NCBI RefSeq assembly: GCF_004340525.1
Contig: NZ_SLWX01000009.1
Coordinates: 84,621 to 148,620 of the forward strand
From: Chromatocurvus halotolerans
GTDB taxonomy: Bacteria > Pseudomonadota > Gammaproteobacteria > Pseudomonadales > Halieaceae
Direction of reading: 5' to 3'
Length of the DNA: 64,000 bases
Under the pieces are notes generated by a model. That model saw only the letters and a program-made list of their open reading frames with translations. It did not search any database and was not told the origin of the DNA. A program made the translations under genes and the position numbers. Below, in pieces: positions 52,938 through 62,122 of the stretch (its first letter is position 1; each line of letters starts with the position of its first letter).

Positions 52938-53745
52938 TGGCCACCGGGTGAACGGCGGACAGGCGACCGTCGGGGTTGAGCTTGCGCACCTTATCCGCCA
53001 GCTTCGCCAGCGCCGCCTGCCGGTTTTCCGGTGACGGGTGCGTACTGAGGAACTCCGCAGGCCGGGGTCCGCCGAGGGCGCCCATTTTTTGCCACAGCGT
53101 CACGGCCGCCTCGGGCGCGTAGCCGGCGCGGGTGGCCAGTTCAATGCCAATCTCGTCGGCTTCGGATTCCGCGGTGCGGCTGTTGGGCAGCTCAAGAGCA
53201 AACTTGGCTGCCAGCACCGCCCCTGTGGTCGTGATTTCCGGGGTCCTGGAGGTGGCACCCACCACGGCAATACCGAGGTTCGTGGCAATTGCCCGTGACA
53301 TGCGCTCTGCGGTGTGGTTGGCCAGGGCATGGGCAATTTCGTGTCCCATGATATGGGCGAATTCCGCGTCGGTCAGCTCGAGTTTCTCAAGCAGCCCCGT
53401 GTACACCGCCATACGTCCACCCGCCATGGCCCAGGCGTTAACGGTGTCGGGGTCGTCGATCAGTGCGACGCTCCATTCCCAGTCGCGGGTACGTGGGTTC
53501 TGGGCGATTGCCTCGGTCACCAGCCGACCGGTGATGGTCGCCACGCGGTCTGCCACCAGAGGATCATCCAGGAGCTGGTCGTTGGCGTCGAGTTCGCCCA
53601 CGGTGGACAGGTAGGCCTTTCGCGATTCCACGATGGCGGCGTCCGGCGAAATGAGCATGAGTTGGCCTCGCCCCGTGGGGCTGGTCGTGCAGGCGCTCAT
53701 GGTGACGACAGTCAATGCGGCTGCGACAACAGTTTTCCAGTGCAT
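52903..53745 (-). CDS. M48-family metalloprotease, lipoprotein (LoiP-like)
   Basis: A 280-residue periplasmic zinc protease. The signal peptide ends in lipobox TMSAC (Cys19). The zinc site is HEIAH (residues 135-139), with the third ligand in ESEADEIGIELA near 200. THPSPENRQA lies late, as in LoiP/BepA-type proteins. It would act in outer-membrane protein quality control. GGAAGGA lies before the ATG at 53745. Confidence 0.9.
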   Translation of the reverse strand: MHWKTVVAAALTVVTMSACTTSPTGRGQLMLISPDAAIVESRKAYLSTVGELDANDQLLDDPLVADRVATITGRLVTEAIAQNPRTRDWEWSVALIDDPDTVNAWAMAGGRMAVYTGLLEKLELTDAEFAHIMGHEIAHALANHTAERMSRAIATNLGIAVVGATSRTPEITTTGAVLAAKFALELPNSRTAESEADEIGIELATRAGYAPEAAVTLWQKMGALGGPRPAEFLSTHPSPENRQAALAKLADKVRKLNPDGRLSAVHPVAIIQDGESQQGS

Positions 53746-53874
53746 GGCTTTCCTTCCGGTAAGGTCCTGACAGACGGGCCAGCATAGCAGAAGGCCCGCC
53801 ACTGCAGCAGGGCCGCCGTCGCGGCAGACCTCTGTCCGAAGCCGGGTGTTGTCTGCTACTGCCTGGCCGGCGGC

Positions 53875-55455
53875 TCAGCGTGAGGAGGCTGCCGGGATCA
53901 GGCCCGCACTGGCTGCCATGATGTGGAACAGCACATTCTGCTCCAGGGTTCCCGATACCAGCTGCGCACCCGGTCCGGAGGCATACACGGCCACATCCTC
54001 GCCACCGTGCGTTTCTGCGGACAGGGGTACCAGGGCCTCCTGGTGATAACCCGTTTGCGTGGTATCCACCTCCGAAAGATCTGCGCGACCGCTGAGCGGC
54101 GCGCCTGCGTAACCGCGGTCGGCATTGGTTTCATCGCCGAGATCGCGGAAGCCCCGGCCATTGGCATAGCTCACTGTCGTGTAGGGCATGCCGTCTGCCG
54201 CGAGAGCCGGTTCGGTCTCACCCACAGGCACCATCTTGCCGAGAATGGGGTTGCCGCGGCGAGGGTAGCCGGCAATGGTAAAGACGTGACTGTGGTCCGC
54301 TGTGACGATGATCAGCGTGTCCTCGCTGTCGGTGCGCTCTACTGCCGCCTGCACCGCCTCAGAGAAGGCAATCGTGTCGCGAAGCGCTGCGCTGGCGTTG
54401 CCGGCGTGGTGGGCGTGGTCGATCCGCCCGCCCTCAACCATCAGGAAATAGCCCTCGCGGTTGCCTTCAAGGCGATCCAGTGCCGCCAGCGTCATGTCAC
54501 GGAGTGAGGGCTCACTGTCCGGTCGATCCTGTTCATAGCTCATGTGTGAATCCGTGAACAGGCCCAGCAGGGGCGCGTTTACGGGCGCATTGCCCAGACC
54601 CTCGCGGTCGTCGACAAAAACGCCACCCGGATTCCCTGCCAGCCAGCGCTCCACAAGATTCTCGCCGTCGCCGCGTCGACCGGCGTCGCCAGGCAGGAAA
54701 TTCGCGCGTCCGCCGCCCAGTATCACGTCAATGCCATCGATGCGGGGATTGCCGAAGCGGGTCTGCATTGCCGCGGTGGAATCGACCAGCTGGCGCGCAA
54801 TATCGGTACAGCCGGCGTCCTGCGCCGCTGGCGGGACGTCACTGTCATTTTCCCAGTCACGATCCACGGCCTTGGCATACGTCGCCGCCGGCGTCGCGTG
54901 GGTGATGCGAGCCGTGGACACAATGCCGGTGGATTTGCCCGCCCGCTCGGCGAGCTCCAGTGCCGTGATCAGTTCCACGTCCTTGCCGCTGGCACAGTCC
55001 CCGCGCGGGGCAGTCTCGTCAACGCCAAAAACCCCGATACGCGTTTTTACACCGGTAACCATCGCGCTCATGGTGCCGGCGGAGTCGGCCGTCTGTGAAT
55101 CCGTGTTGTAGGTCTTGGCGAGGCCGGTAAAGGGGAACTTCTCGAAACTCAGACTGTTTTCCTCGCCGGACATGCCCTTGCGCTGGCCATCCAGAATGCG
55201 CGCTGCCGTGACAGTGGAGATCCCCATGCCATCGCCGACGAACAGGATCACGTTTTTTGCCCGTGGCAGGGTATCGCGTGCCTGCCGAGCGGCGAGATGT
55301 TCCTCGCCGATGCGGTACCAGTCGCTGTTGCGCTGATACGCGGGGAGAACGTCGGCATTGCCGGCGAGCTTCACCGGTGTCGGCGAGTTCGACGTGCCCG
55401 CGCACGCCGCCAGCGTGATGCTGAGCGCGGCAATGGCAGTGAGGGTCTGTTGCAT
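53875..55455 (-). CDS. Alkaline phosphatase, lipoprotein
   Basis: A 526-residue PhoA-superfamily enzyme that releases phosphate from organic phosphoesters outside the inner membrane. Lipobox LAAC (Cys18). Metal and active-site motifs: VGDGMG (Asp75), TADSAGTMSAM with the nucleophilic Ser125, GGRIDHAHHAGN, TADHSHV, and the late ETHGGEDVAVYASGP (in parts). It is larger than E. coli PhoA through insertions. AAGGAG lies before the ATG. It is followed upstream by gpsA, which may share a transcript (36 bp). Confidence 0.92.
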   Translation of the reverse strand: MQQTLTAIAALSITLAACAGTSNSPTPVKLAGNADVLPAYQRNSDWYRIGEEHLAARQARDTLPRAKNVILFVGDGMGISTVTAARILDGQRKGMSGEENSLSFEKFPFTGLAKTYNTDSQTADSAGTMSAMVTGVKTRIGVFGVDETAPRGDCASGKDVELITALELAERAGKSTGIVSTARITHATPAATYAKAVDRDWENDSDVPPAAQDAGCTDIARQLVDSTAAMQTRFGNPRIDGIDVILGGGRANFLPGDAGRRGDGENLVERWLAGNPGGVFVDDREGLGNAPVNAPLLGLFTDSHMSYEQDRPDSEPSLRDMTLAALDRLEGNREGYFLMVEGGRIDHAHHAGNASAALRDTIAFSEAVQAAVERTDSEDTLIIVTADHSHVFTIAGYPRRGNPILGKMVPVGETEPALAADGMPYTTVSYANGRGFRDLGDETNADRGYAGAPLSGRADLSEVDTTQTGYHQEALVPLSAETHGGEDVAVYASGPGAQLVSGTLEQNVLFHIMAASAGLIPAASSR

Positions 55456-55491
55456 GAAGCTGTGTCTCCTTGGCAGTGAGTGGTGCCGGAT

Positions 55492-56496
55492 TCAGCCCGG
55501 CTCGGATTCCGCACCCGCGGATACCCGCAGCAGGCCACGATAAACGCCGCGCGCGTTGGTTTCGCCGGTGACTACCCGGTACACGTCGCGCGCGATAGGC
55601 ATCTCCACGTCGTGCTGCTCGGCCAGTGCCATGACGGCAGGCGCGCTTTTGGCACCCTCGGCAACCATGAACATGTCATCGATAATGGCCTGCATGCTGC
55701 GTCCCTTCGCCAGCTCCATGCCGACATGCCGGTTGCGGCTCTGGGAGCTGGTGCAGGTGGCGATCATGTCGCCCATCCCGGCCAGGCCAGCAAAGGTTTC
55801 TGCACGTCCGCCCATGGCGACGCCGAGCCGGGTGACCTCGGCGAGTCCTCGCGTGATCAGCGCCGCACGGGTATTGTCACCGGCTCCCAGGCCGTCGCCC
55901 ATACCCACGGCGATGGCGATAATGTTTTTCAGCACGCCGCCAAGCTCACAGCCAATGACGTCGGTGTTGGTGTAAACGCGAAAAAGCCCGCTCTTGAACA
56001 CGTTCTGCAGGCCTCGCACGATCACCGGATCATCCATGGCGATAACGCCTGCAGCTGCCTGCCCGGCCATGATTTCCCGCGCCAGGTTAGGGCCGGTCAG
56101 GACACCGGCGGGGTGCCCGGGCAGAACGTCGTTGATGATCTCCGTCATGCGCATGCGCGTGTCCAGCTCGAGGCCCTTGGTCAGGCTGATGACGGGCACC
56201 CAGGCGCGGATGCAGCGCCGCACTTCCATGAGCACCTCGCGAAAGTTCTGAGATGGTACACCCATGACTATGACATCCGCGTGACAGACCACATCCATGA
56301 TATCGGCGGTCGCGCGCAGGTTGTCAGGGAGCTTTGCCCCGGGCAGATAGGTCTCGTTGCTGTGTCTGTCGTTGATCTCCGCCACGGTGTCGGGGTTTCT
56401 TGCCCACAGCGTGACCGGCGTATTGCGCGCCACCAGTGACGCGACGGTGGTTCCCCAGGAGCCTCCACCGAGTACGCCGATATTCAGTTCATTCAT
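55492..56496 (-). CDS. gpsA: NAD(P)-dependent glycerol-3-phosphate dehydrogenase
   Basis: A 334-residue cytoplasmic enzyme that makes sn-glycerol-3-phosphate from dihydroxyacetone phosphate for phospholipid synthesis. The cofactor motif GGGSWGTTVA is near residue 10. The GPNLAREI segment, catalytic Lys in LKNIIAIAVGMGDGL, and TRGLAEVTRLG block are all conserved. AAGGAG lies before the ATG at 56496. The longer open frame to 57042 is an antisense shadow of the acyltransferase tail. Confidence 0.95.
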   Translation of the reverse strand: MNELNIGVLGGGSWGTTVASLVARNTPVTLWARNPDTVAEINDRHSNETYLPGAKLPDNLRATADIMDVVCHADVIVMGVPSQNFREVLMEVRRCIRAWVPVISLTKGLELDTRMRMTEIINDVLPGHPAGVLTGPNLAREIMAGQAAAGVIAMDDPVIVRGLQNVFKSGLFRVYTNTDVIGCELGGVLKNIIAIAVGMGDGLGAGDNTRAALITRGLAEVTRLGVAMGGRAETFAGLAGMGDMIATCTSSQSRNRHVGMELAKGRSMQAIIDDMFMVAEGAKSAPAVMALAEQHDVEMPIARDVYRVVTGETNARGVYRGLLRVSAGAESEPG

Positions 56497-56551
56497 GCCG
56501 TTTCTCCTTGGGCGGATGCCGGTGCAGGGCGCTGACAGGCGCTGCCGGTCG

Positions 56552-58306
56552 TTATTGTTGGGGCGCTCGCAGCTTGGGTTTGACCGACGGCGGCGGGTTC
56601 CGCGAACCGCGGCGCACCGAAGGACGCGCTGCAGTCTTTGCCTTTGCCCGGGAGGCGGCCGGTGTCTTGCGCGTCGTGCTGCTCTTTTTCGGGGTCCCTT
56701 TCTTCTTCGACGGCGTGGCCGTCGACTTGCCGGATGCCGATTTTCTCGCTGCGGGTTTTTTGCCTGTGGTTGCCTTGCGCTTGCCGGCGGTCTTTCGACG
56801 CTTGGTTGCCTTGCGCGCTGCGGGTCTGCTTTCCGCGTCCGGCTTCGTTTTTTCACGGACCGGGGTTTCCGCGGGTTCCTCCGGCTGACCCAGGGTCCGC
56901 AGGAACATGTTGCGCACGTCTCTGACCTGCCGCGACATATCCCGGGCAGTCCAGTCGCTGGTATCCACAGGCGGCAGAACCTCGACCTCAACAGTCGCCG
57001 GGCGGAACACGAAATCCCCTTTGGGCGCGACGTCACCGGCATTGCGGATCACGATAGGAACGATGGGTACCCCCGCCTGCATCGCGAGATGAAAAGCCCC
57101 TTTCTTGAAGGGCGCCAGGCGCGGTGAAATGGTGCGCGTGCCCTCGGGTGCCAGTGCGACGGATTTGCCCTCGTTGCGAATGGCATCAACCAGGGGTTTC
57201 ATGGCTTCAATCGCGCTGGAGGCGTTCTGACGGTCAATCATCACGACGCCGCCCATTTCGAGCACGCGCCCGATCACCGGCATTTTGCGAATTTCCTTCT
57301 TGCCGACACCCGCCAGATCCTGGCGCAGCAGGCGCGCCGCGATCACCACGTCGGCCTTGCTCTGGTGGTTGAAGATGAACACGGCGGGGCGATGCGACCA
57401 GAGGTGCTCCTCGCCCTTGACCCGCAGATCCAGATTGATCAGGGCGCTGGCAGTGTCTGCAAACAGGGACAGCGAGAAATTCAGGGCATTGCGGCGTGAT
57501 CCGGTAAGAACATAGATCGGCAGGCCCGCGGCAAAGCTGGGAACAAGGCTTACCGTGGCAGCCACCGAGCGCATGAACTGGCTGACGGTGGGGCGGCCGC
57601 GGCTGCCAAAGTCGGCGACAGGCCAGTCGTTTGCCACCGCCAGTGCCCGCAGTCTGCTGCTCGGGTTGAGCGCACAGGGCCTGCCAACGCGCTCCAGCAG
57701 CAGCCGGTCGTCGGTGCTGTCCGAGTAGAAAAAGGCATCATCGAGATCGCCGCCGACCTCTGCCGCCAGCACTTCCGCGGCGTCGACCTTCCCCGGCCCG
57801 AAGCAGGTGGGACGCTTTACCGTGCCGGTGAATTTTCCGTTCTCGACCTCCAGGTGCGTGCACATGACGCGGGTGATACCGAGGTCCCGCGCGGCCGGCG
57901 CCACCTGGTAAGGGGTTGCCGAGGAGACGATGGCAACGGTATGTCCCCTCGCCAGGTGCGCCTCGATCAGACGCCGTGACTCGGGATAGATGAGACGCGA
58001 TATCTGCTTCTGGAATAGCTTCTCCCCGACGTCGTGGTAGGTGGCTTCCTCGATACCGCGCATGAACTGCGTTGTCGCCGCCATCATCGCCGAAAAGCCC
58101 AGGCGCCCCATACCGAACTGGCTCATGGCCGAGGTCAATTCGATCAGGTCACGCACTGTGATATCGCCGCGCCGCAATTGTTCGCGAATAAACACCGTCG
58201 CCGAGTAACCGGCGATCACTGTGCCATCAAAATCAAACAGTGCGCAGACTTCGGGTCCCGTGGGCGCCGACGCAATCTGCTCAAGGAGTTCTGCAACGTC
58301 TGCCAT
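56552..58306 (-). CDS. HAD phosphatase fused to PlsC acyltransferase, with histone-like tail
   Basis: A 584-residue fusion. Residues about 20-235 form a HAD-IB (SerB-like) phosphatase with nucleophile Asp25/Asp27 in FDFDGTV, SSATPYQV and SDSTDD. Residues about 285-475 form a 1-acyl-glycerol-3-phosphate acyltransferase with NHQSKAD (313-319) and EGTR (388-391). Residues about 477-584 are a Lys/Arg/Ala/Thr-rich, disordered tail with KKRRK-type blocks that resembles histone H1 tails; it has no counterpart in usual PlsC proteins that I know. It would acylate lysophosphatidate; the HAD part may act on an acyl-glycerol phosphate. It is upstream of gpsA on the same strand (55 bp). Confidence 0.9.
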   Translation of the reverse strand: MADVAELLEQIASAPTGPEVCALFDFDGTVIAGYSATVFIREQLRRGDITVRDLIELTSAMSQFGMGRLGFSAMMAATTQFMRGIEEATYHDVGEKLFQKQISRLIYPESRRLIEAHLARGHTVAIVSSATPYQVAPAARDLGITRVMCTHLEVENGKFTGTVKRPTCFGPGKVDAAEVLAAEVGGDLDDAFFYSDSTDDRLLLERVGRPCALNPSSRLRALAVANDWPVADFGSRGRPTVSQFMRSVAATVSLVPSFAAGLPIYVLTGSRRNALNFSLSLFADTASALINLDLRVKGEEHLWSHRPAVFIFNHQSKADVVIAARLLRQDLAGVGKKEIRKMPVIGRVLEMGGVVMIDRQNASSAIEAMKPLVDAIRNEGKSVALAPEGTRTISPRLAPFKKGAFHLAMQAGVPIVPIVIRNAGDVAPKGDFVFRPATVEVEVLPPVDTSDWTARDMSRQVRDVRNMFLRTLGQPEEPAETPVREKTKPDAESRPAARKATKRRKTAGKRKATTGKKPAARKSASGKSTATPSKKKGTPKKSSTTRKTPAASRAKAKTAARPSVRRGSRNPPPSVKPKLRAPQQ

Positions 58307-58426
58307 GGCCTGTGTACCCCTGTGCTGGCCCGTTGGATGGTGTCCGGAAGTCTATCACGCTGTTGTCTGCCGTCAGCCCGTGCTCTGCTAGACTTGGCGA
58401 CTTTGCAATGGCAGAGGTAAGAGCGC

Positions 58427-60097
58427 ATGTCCCGTGTAATTCCAACCTGTTTGCGCATGACGGGCATCGCCCTGGTCATGTCCGTGGCGCTTTTGCCGCT
58501 CTCCCTTCAGGCCCAGACGCTGATCGAGAACGTCCACGGCTATACCCTGAAGGATGGCGAACGCGTGACGTTCACCGCGATGGCATTTGACCGCGGGCTC
58601 GTGACAGCGATCTATACCGATCCGCAGGAAGCTGCGGCGGCCACAGTGACGCGGCGCATTGATGGTGCGGGTGCCACGCTGCTGCCGGGATTGATCGATG
58701 CCCACGGACACGTGACCCGGCACGGCCGGCTGCTGGCCTCGGTAGATCTGGCCGGGGTCGCCAGCGAGCAGGCGGCAGCGGCCCGGGTGGCAGACTTCCT
58801 GCGCACGCAGCCGGGCGCCGCACGGGTGACCGGTGGTGGCTGGAACCAGGTGCTGTGGCCGGGCAAGCAATTTCCCCATCGCAGGACGCTCGACGCGGTC
58901 AGCGAGTCTGTGCCAATTGCGCTCAGCCGCGTGGATCGACACGCGCTCTGGGTGAATAGCGCCGCGCTGGAGCTCGCTGACATCGATAGCGATACACCGG
59001 ATCCGGCCGGGGGTCAGATACTCCGCGATACCGATGGCCAGCCCACAGGCGTGTTGATCGACAACGCGATGCAGCTGGTCCTGGGTGCGTTCCCTGACGA
59101 GGCCCCGGCGGTCATCGCGACCCACCAGTCACGGGCATTGCACGATCTGGCCCGGCTGGGGATGACCGGCGTTCACGACGCCGGCGTCACGGCCGATGAG
59201 CTGACGGCCTATCGCTCGCTGCTGGCGCGCTCGGCGCTGCCGATAAGAGTCTATGCCATGCTGCGCCCGGATAGCGACGCGCTGTTGGCGCAGGGTCCGC
59301 ATGTCGATCCCAGCGGCATGCTTGCAGCGCAGAGCGTCAAGATTTCCAGTGATGGCGCCCTCGGGTCACGCGGCGCGGCGCTGGAAGAGGACTACACGGA
59401 CCAGCCGGGCCACCGTGGCCTGCTGCTGCTTGAGGAGAGCGTGCTCGCAGACACCATGCGACGCGCGGCCAGGGCCGGATTCCAGGTGAACACGCACGCG
59501 ATCGGAGATCGCGCCAATCGGCTGGTGCTTGACGTGCTGGAGCAGATGCAGACCGAGGGTGGAGGCGCCGGGCTGCGCCATCGGGTAGAGCATGCACAGA
59601 TACTGCGCCCGCAGGATCTGCAGCGTTTCGCGGCGCTGGGCGTCATTGCGTCGATACAGCCCACCCACGCTACCAGTGATATGAACATGGCCGCCGACCG
59701 CCTTGGCAATGATCGCCTGGAGGCGGCCTATGCCTGGCAGTCACTGCTCGAGAGTGGTGCGCGCCTGGCGGGCGGCTCCGATTTTCCGGTAGAGCAACCC
59801 AACCCGTTCCACGGTCTGTACTCGGCGGTTACGCGACAGGATCAGGCGGGCGAGCCCCCCGGGGGCTGGCTGCCGACGCAGAAGATGACCCGCGATGCGG
59901 CGCTCGCGCTGTTTACGGAAGGCGCTGCCTTCGCCGGACATGCCGAAGACCGGGTCGGGCGGCTGCTGCCCGGTTACGCCGCGGACTTCATTCTGGTGCG
60001 GGATGATTACTTCCGGATACCGGAAGCCGATATCTGGAAGAACCGGGTGCTGTCCACCTGGGTAGGCGGTGAAAAGGTCTACGAGGCCGGCGACTGA
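58427..60097 (+). CDS. Exported amidohydrolase, YtcJ-like
   Basis: A 556-residue metal-dependent hydrolase. A signal peptide ends near SLQAQT. Metal-site motifs: LIDAHGHVTRHG (His-x-His), the lysine-bearing KISSDGALGSRGA (in parts), HAIGDRANR, RVEHAQIL, and the Asp in GSDFPVEQPNP. The family has no single substrate. It would cleave an amide or cyclic imide in the periplasm. Its 3' end overlaps the convergent RidA gene by 19 bp. Confidence 0.88.
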   Translation: MSRVIPTCLRMTGIALVMSVALLPLSLQAQTLIENVHGYTLKDGERVTFTAMAFDRGLVTAIYTDPQEAAAATVTRRIDGAGATLLPGLIDAHGHVTRHGRLLASVDLAGVASEQAAAARVADFLRTQPGAARVTGGGWNQVLWPGKQFPHRRTLDAVSESVPIALSRVDRHALWVNSAALELADIDSDTPDPAGGQILRDTDGQPTGVLIDNAMQLVLGAFPDEAPAVIATHQSRALHDLARLGMTGVHDAGVTADELTAYRSLLARSALPIRVYAMLRPDSDALLAQGPHVDPSGMLAAQSVKISSDGALGSRGAALEEDYTDQPGHRGLLLLEESVLADTMRRAARAGFQVNTHAIGDRANRLVLDVLEQMQTEGGGAGLRHRVEHAQILRPQDLQRFAALGVIASIQPTHATSDMNMAADRLGNDRLEAAYAWQSLLESGARLAGGSDFPVEQPNPFHGLYSAVTRQDQAGEPPGGWLPTQKMTRDAALALFTEGAAFAGHAEDRVGRLLPGYAADFILVRDDYFRIPEADIWKNRVLSTWVGGEKVYEAGD

Positions 60098-60561
60098 TCG
60101 GCAGCTGCGATGCACTCCACTTCGACGCGGGCGTCCAGGGCCAGGCCGTTTGCACCCAGGGCGCTGCGTGCCGGGTACGGTGGCGTGAAATAGGTGCGGT
60201 AAATGTCGTTGAACGCGCCCCACTCGGACATGTCGGCAAGCATCACGGTGCATTTCACGACATTGTCAAAGCCAAGACCGTAGCGGGCGAGAACGGTGCC
60301 GATATTTTCCAGGGTCTGGCGCGCCTCGTTCTCCATGCCGCCGGAAACCAGCGCCAGCTTGCCCGGGATAACACCTACCTGCCCCGACAGATAGTAGGTA
60401 TTGCCGACGCGAACGGCCTCGGAGAACGGAACGCCATCCGGCATGATGCCGCTGGCGTTCAGGAACTCGACATCGGCACGCAGCGGGCCGGCGGCCATGA
60501 CAGCCAGGCAGGCGGCAGCCGTGACGGATCGCAGGGTTTTTCCATGCAGGGTTACAAACAT
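60079..60561 (-). CDS. Exported RidA-family protein
   Basis: A 160-residue protein with a signal peptide (VTAAACLAVMAAGPLRA) followed by a YjgF/RidA domain of about 125 residues: PFSEAVRVGNTYYLSGQVG (in parts), ENIGTVLARYGLGFDNVVK (in parts), and the arginine in YPARSALGANGLALDARVEVECIA (in parts: PPYPARSALG). RidA enzymes hydrolyse reactive enamines/imines in the cytoplasm; export is unusual. The active-site Arg in PARSA is present. Confidence 0.85.
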   Translation of the reverse strand: MFVTLHGKTLRSVTAAACLAVMAAGPLRADVEFLNASGIMPDGVPFSEAVRVGNTYYLSGQVGVIPGKLALVSGGMENEARQTLENIGTVLARYGLGFDNVVKCTVMLADMSEWGAFNDIYRTYFTPPYPARSALGANGLALDARVEVECIAAADQSPAS

Positions 60562-60609
60562 GTTGCTGTCTCCGTTTTTCGTCGCGGTCGTTCCTGCAGA
60601 TAGTAGACC

Positions 60610-61944
60610 TCAGTCACTCGCTGGCGCCACCCGCAGTATCGCGCCCCGGTCGTGATCGGTCAGCAGGTACAGCAGCCCGTCCGGCCCTTCGCGCACTTCC
60701 CGGATTCGCTGGCCCAGGCGCAACAACAGCGAGTGATGCTCGCGAGGCAGACCCTGCGCTGTCAGCTCCACGCGGTGCAGCTGCGTGCTCTGCAGGCCGC
60801 CGATCAGGGCGTGTCCGCGCCATTCGGGGAAGCGATCGCCGTCATAGATGGCGAGGCCGCCGGGGGCAATGCTTGGATACCAGTGCAGGAGCGGCTCTTC
60901 CATGCCAGGCGCCGAAGGGCCTGGTAGTACAGGACCGGAACCTGCGCCGCTGCGTTCGCCGCTGTAGGCGCGGCCGTAGGACACCAGTGGCCAGCCGTAA
61001 TTGCGGCCGGCACGGACAATATTGATCTCGTCGCCGCCGTTCGGGCCGTGTTCGACTTCCCAGATGTCGCCGGTGCCCGGGTGCACCACGATGCCGGTGG
61101 TGTTGCGCACCCCGAGGGCAAAAATCTCCGGCAGATAGCCAGACACATTGAAGAAGGGGTTGTCCGCGGGCACCGAGCCATCGTCGTTCAGGCGCAGCAC
61201 TTTGCCGGCGTGGGAAGCCGGGTCCTGCGCCTCGTCCACGTGCCCGACACGATTCGTGCCACCGTGCGCCAGATTGTAGCTCGGTGCACCGATGCTCATG
61301 TAAACCTTGCCGTCCTTGCCGAAAACGATCCGCGCGGCACTGACGCCACTGGTGGCTGCCCTGGCGATGAAAAGGTCCTCCACATCCTCAAGCCGGTGTG
61401 CCCCGTCATAGCGACCACGTGCAAGTACCGAAGTGCCGGCGGGTCCGGTCAGTCTGTCCCAGTTGTCGTCGGTTTCGCCGGGCAGGCGCCTCGAGTAGGT
61501 GAAGTAGACCCAGCGGTTGGCGGCGTAGTCGGGGTGCAGCGCCACGTCCATCAGACCTTTGTACGCGGAATTCAGCACAATGGGGATACCGCTTACGGGC
61601 TGCGGGTCGAGCGTGAAGTCGGCGTTCACGCGGCGTAGCCGGCCGGGACGCTCGGTGACCAGTATCGCCCCGTCGGGAAGGAAAGCCAGCGCCCAGGGCC
61701 GCTCGAGACCTTTCAGCGGCGTTACCCGAAGGTTCCGATTTTTCTCTTGAAGAATTTGCGGGGAGTCCGCCAGCGTGTCCGGGCCCGAACCCTCGCGGCC
61801 AGCGGCGCCGTGACGCGGTGGTTCATCGTCGCCCGCCGGGGGCGTTGCCGCCATTCCGGGCAAGGCCAGACAGGATGCCAGCACCGCGGATAGCAGAATG
61901 CGTGAGAACGTGTCCGGAGCGCCAGTGAGAGCCAAGTCCTTCAC
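60610..61944 (-). CDS. PQQ-dependent sugar dehydrogenase family protein, copy 2
   Basis: A 444-residue secreted beta-propeller. A signal peptide ends near LPGMAAT. Family motifs: ERPWALAFLPDGAILVTERPG (in parts: PWALAFLP, ILVTERPG), GLMDVALHPDYA, LGVRNTTGIV, VEHGPNGGDEIN, and PSIAPGGLAIYDGDRFPEW (in parts). It is about 75 residues longer than copy 1, with an extra N-terminal disordered stretch. The GTG at 61944 is chosen because AGGAGG lies 9 nt upstream. A longer frame to 62034 is possible. Confidence 0.87.
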   Translation of the reverse strand: MKDLALTGAPDTFSRILLSAVLASCLALPGMAATPPAGDDEPPRHGAAGREGSGPDTLADSPQILQEKNRNLRVTPLKGLERPWALAFLPDGAILVTERPGRLRRVNADFTLDPQPVSGIPIVLNSAYKGLMDVALHPDYAANRWVYFTYSRRLPGETDDNWDRLTGPAGTSVLARGRYDGAHRLEDVEDLFIARAATSGVSAARIVFGKDGKVYMSIGAPSYNLAHGGTNRVGHVDEAQDPASHAGKVLRLNDDGSVPADNPFFNVSGYLPEIFALGVRNTTGIVVHPGTGDIWEVEHGPNGGDEINIVRAGRNYGWPLVSYGRAYSGERSGAGSGPVLPGPSAPGMEEPLLHWYPSIAPGGLAIYDGDRFPEWRGHALIGGLQSTQLHRVELTAQGLPREHHSLLLRLGQRIREVREGPDGLLYLLTDHDRGAILRVAPASD

Positions 61945-62122
61945 GATGAAAATCCTCCTGTTCCGCGGATTTTTTCTGCGCCGGCGCGGGCTGCGGTGGA
62001 CCTTGGCCGGCCAGCCTGCCAGCGCCATGGACAATTGACACGGCCTGCTGCTGGCGGTAAAAGTTTCCGGTGAAGGGCACTACCGCACATGTGTTCACTA
62101 TTATAACAAGCAGGGGCATATC

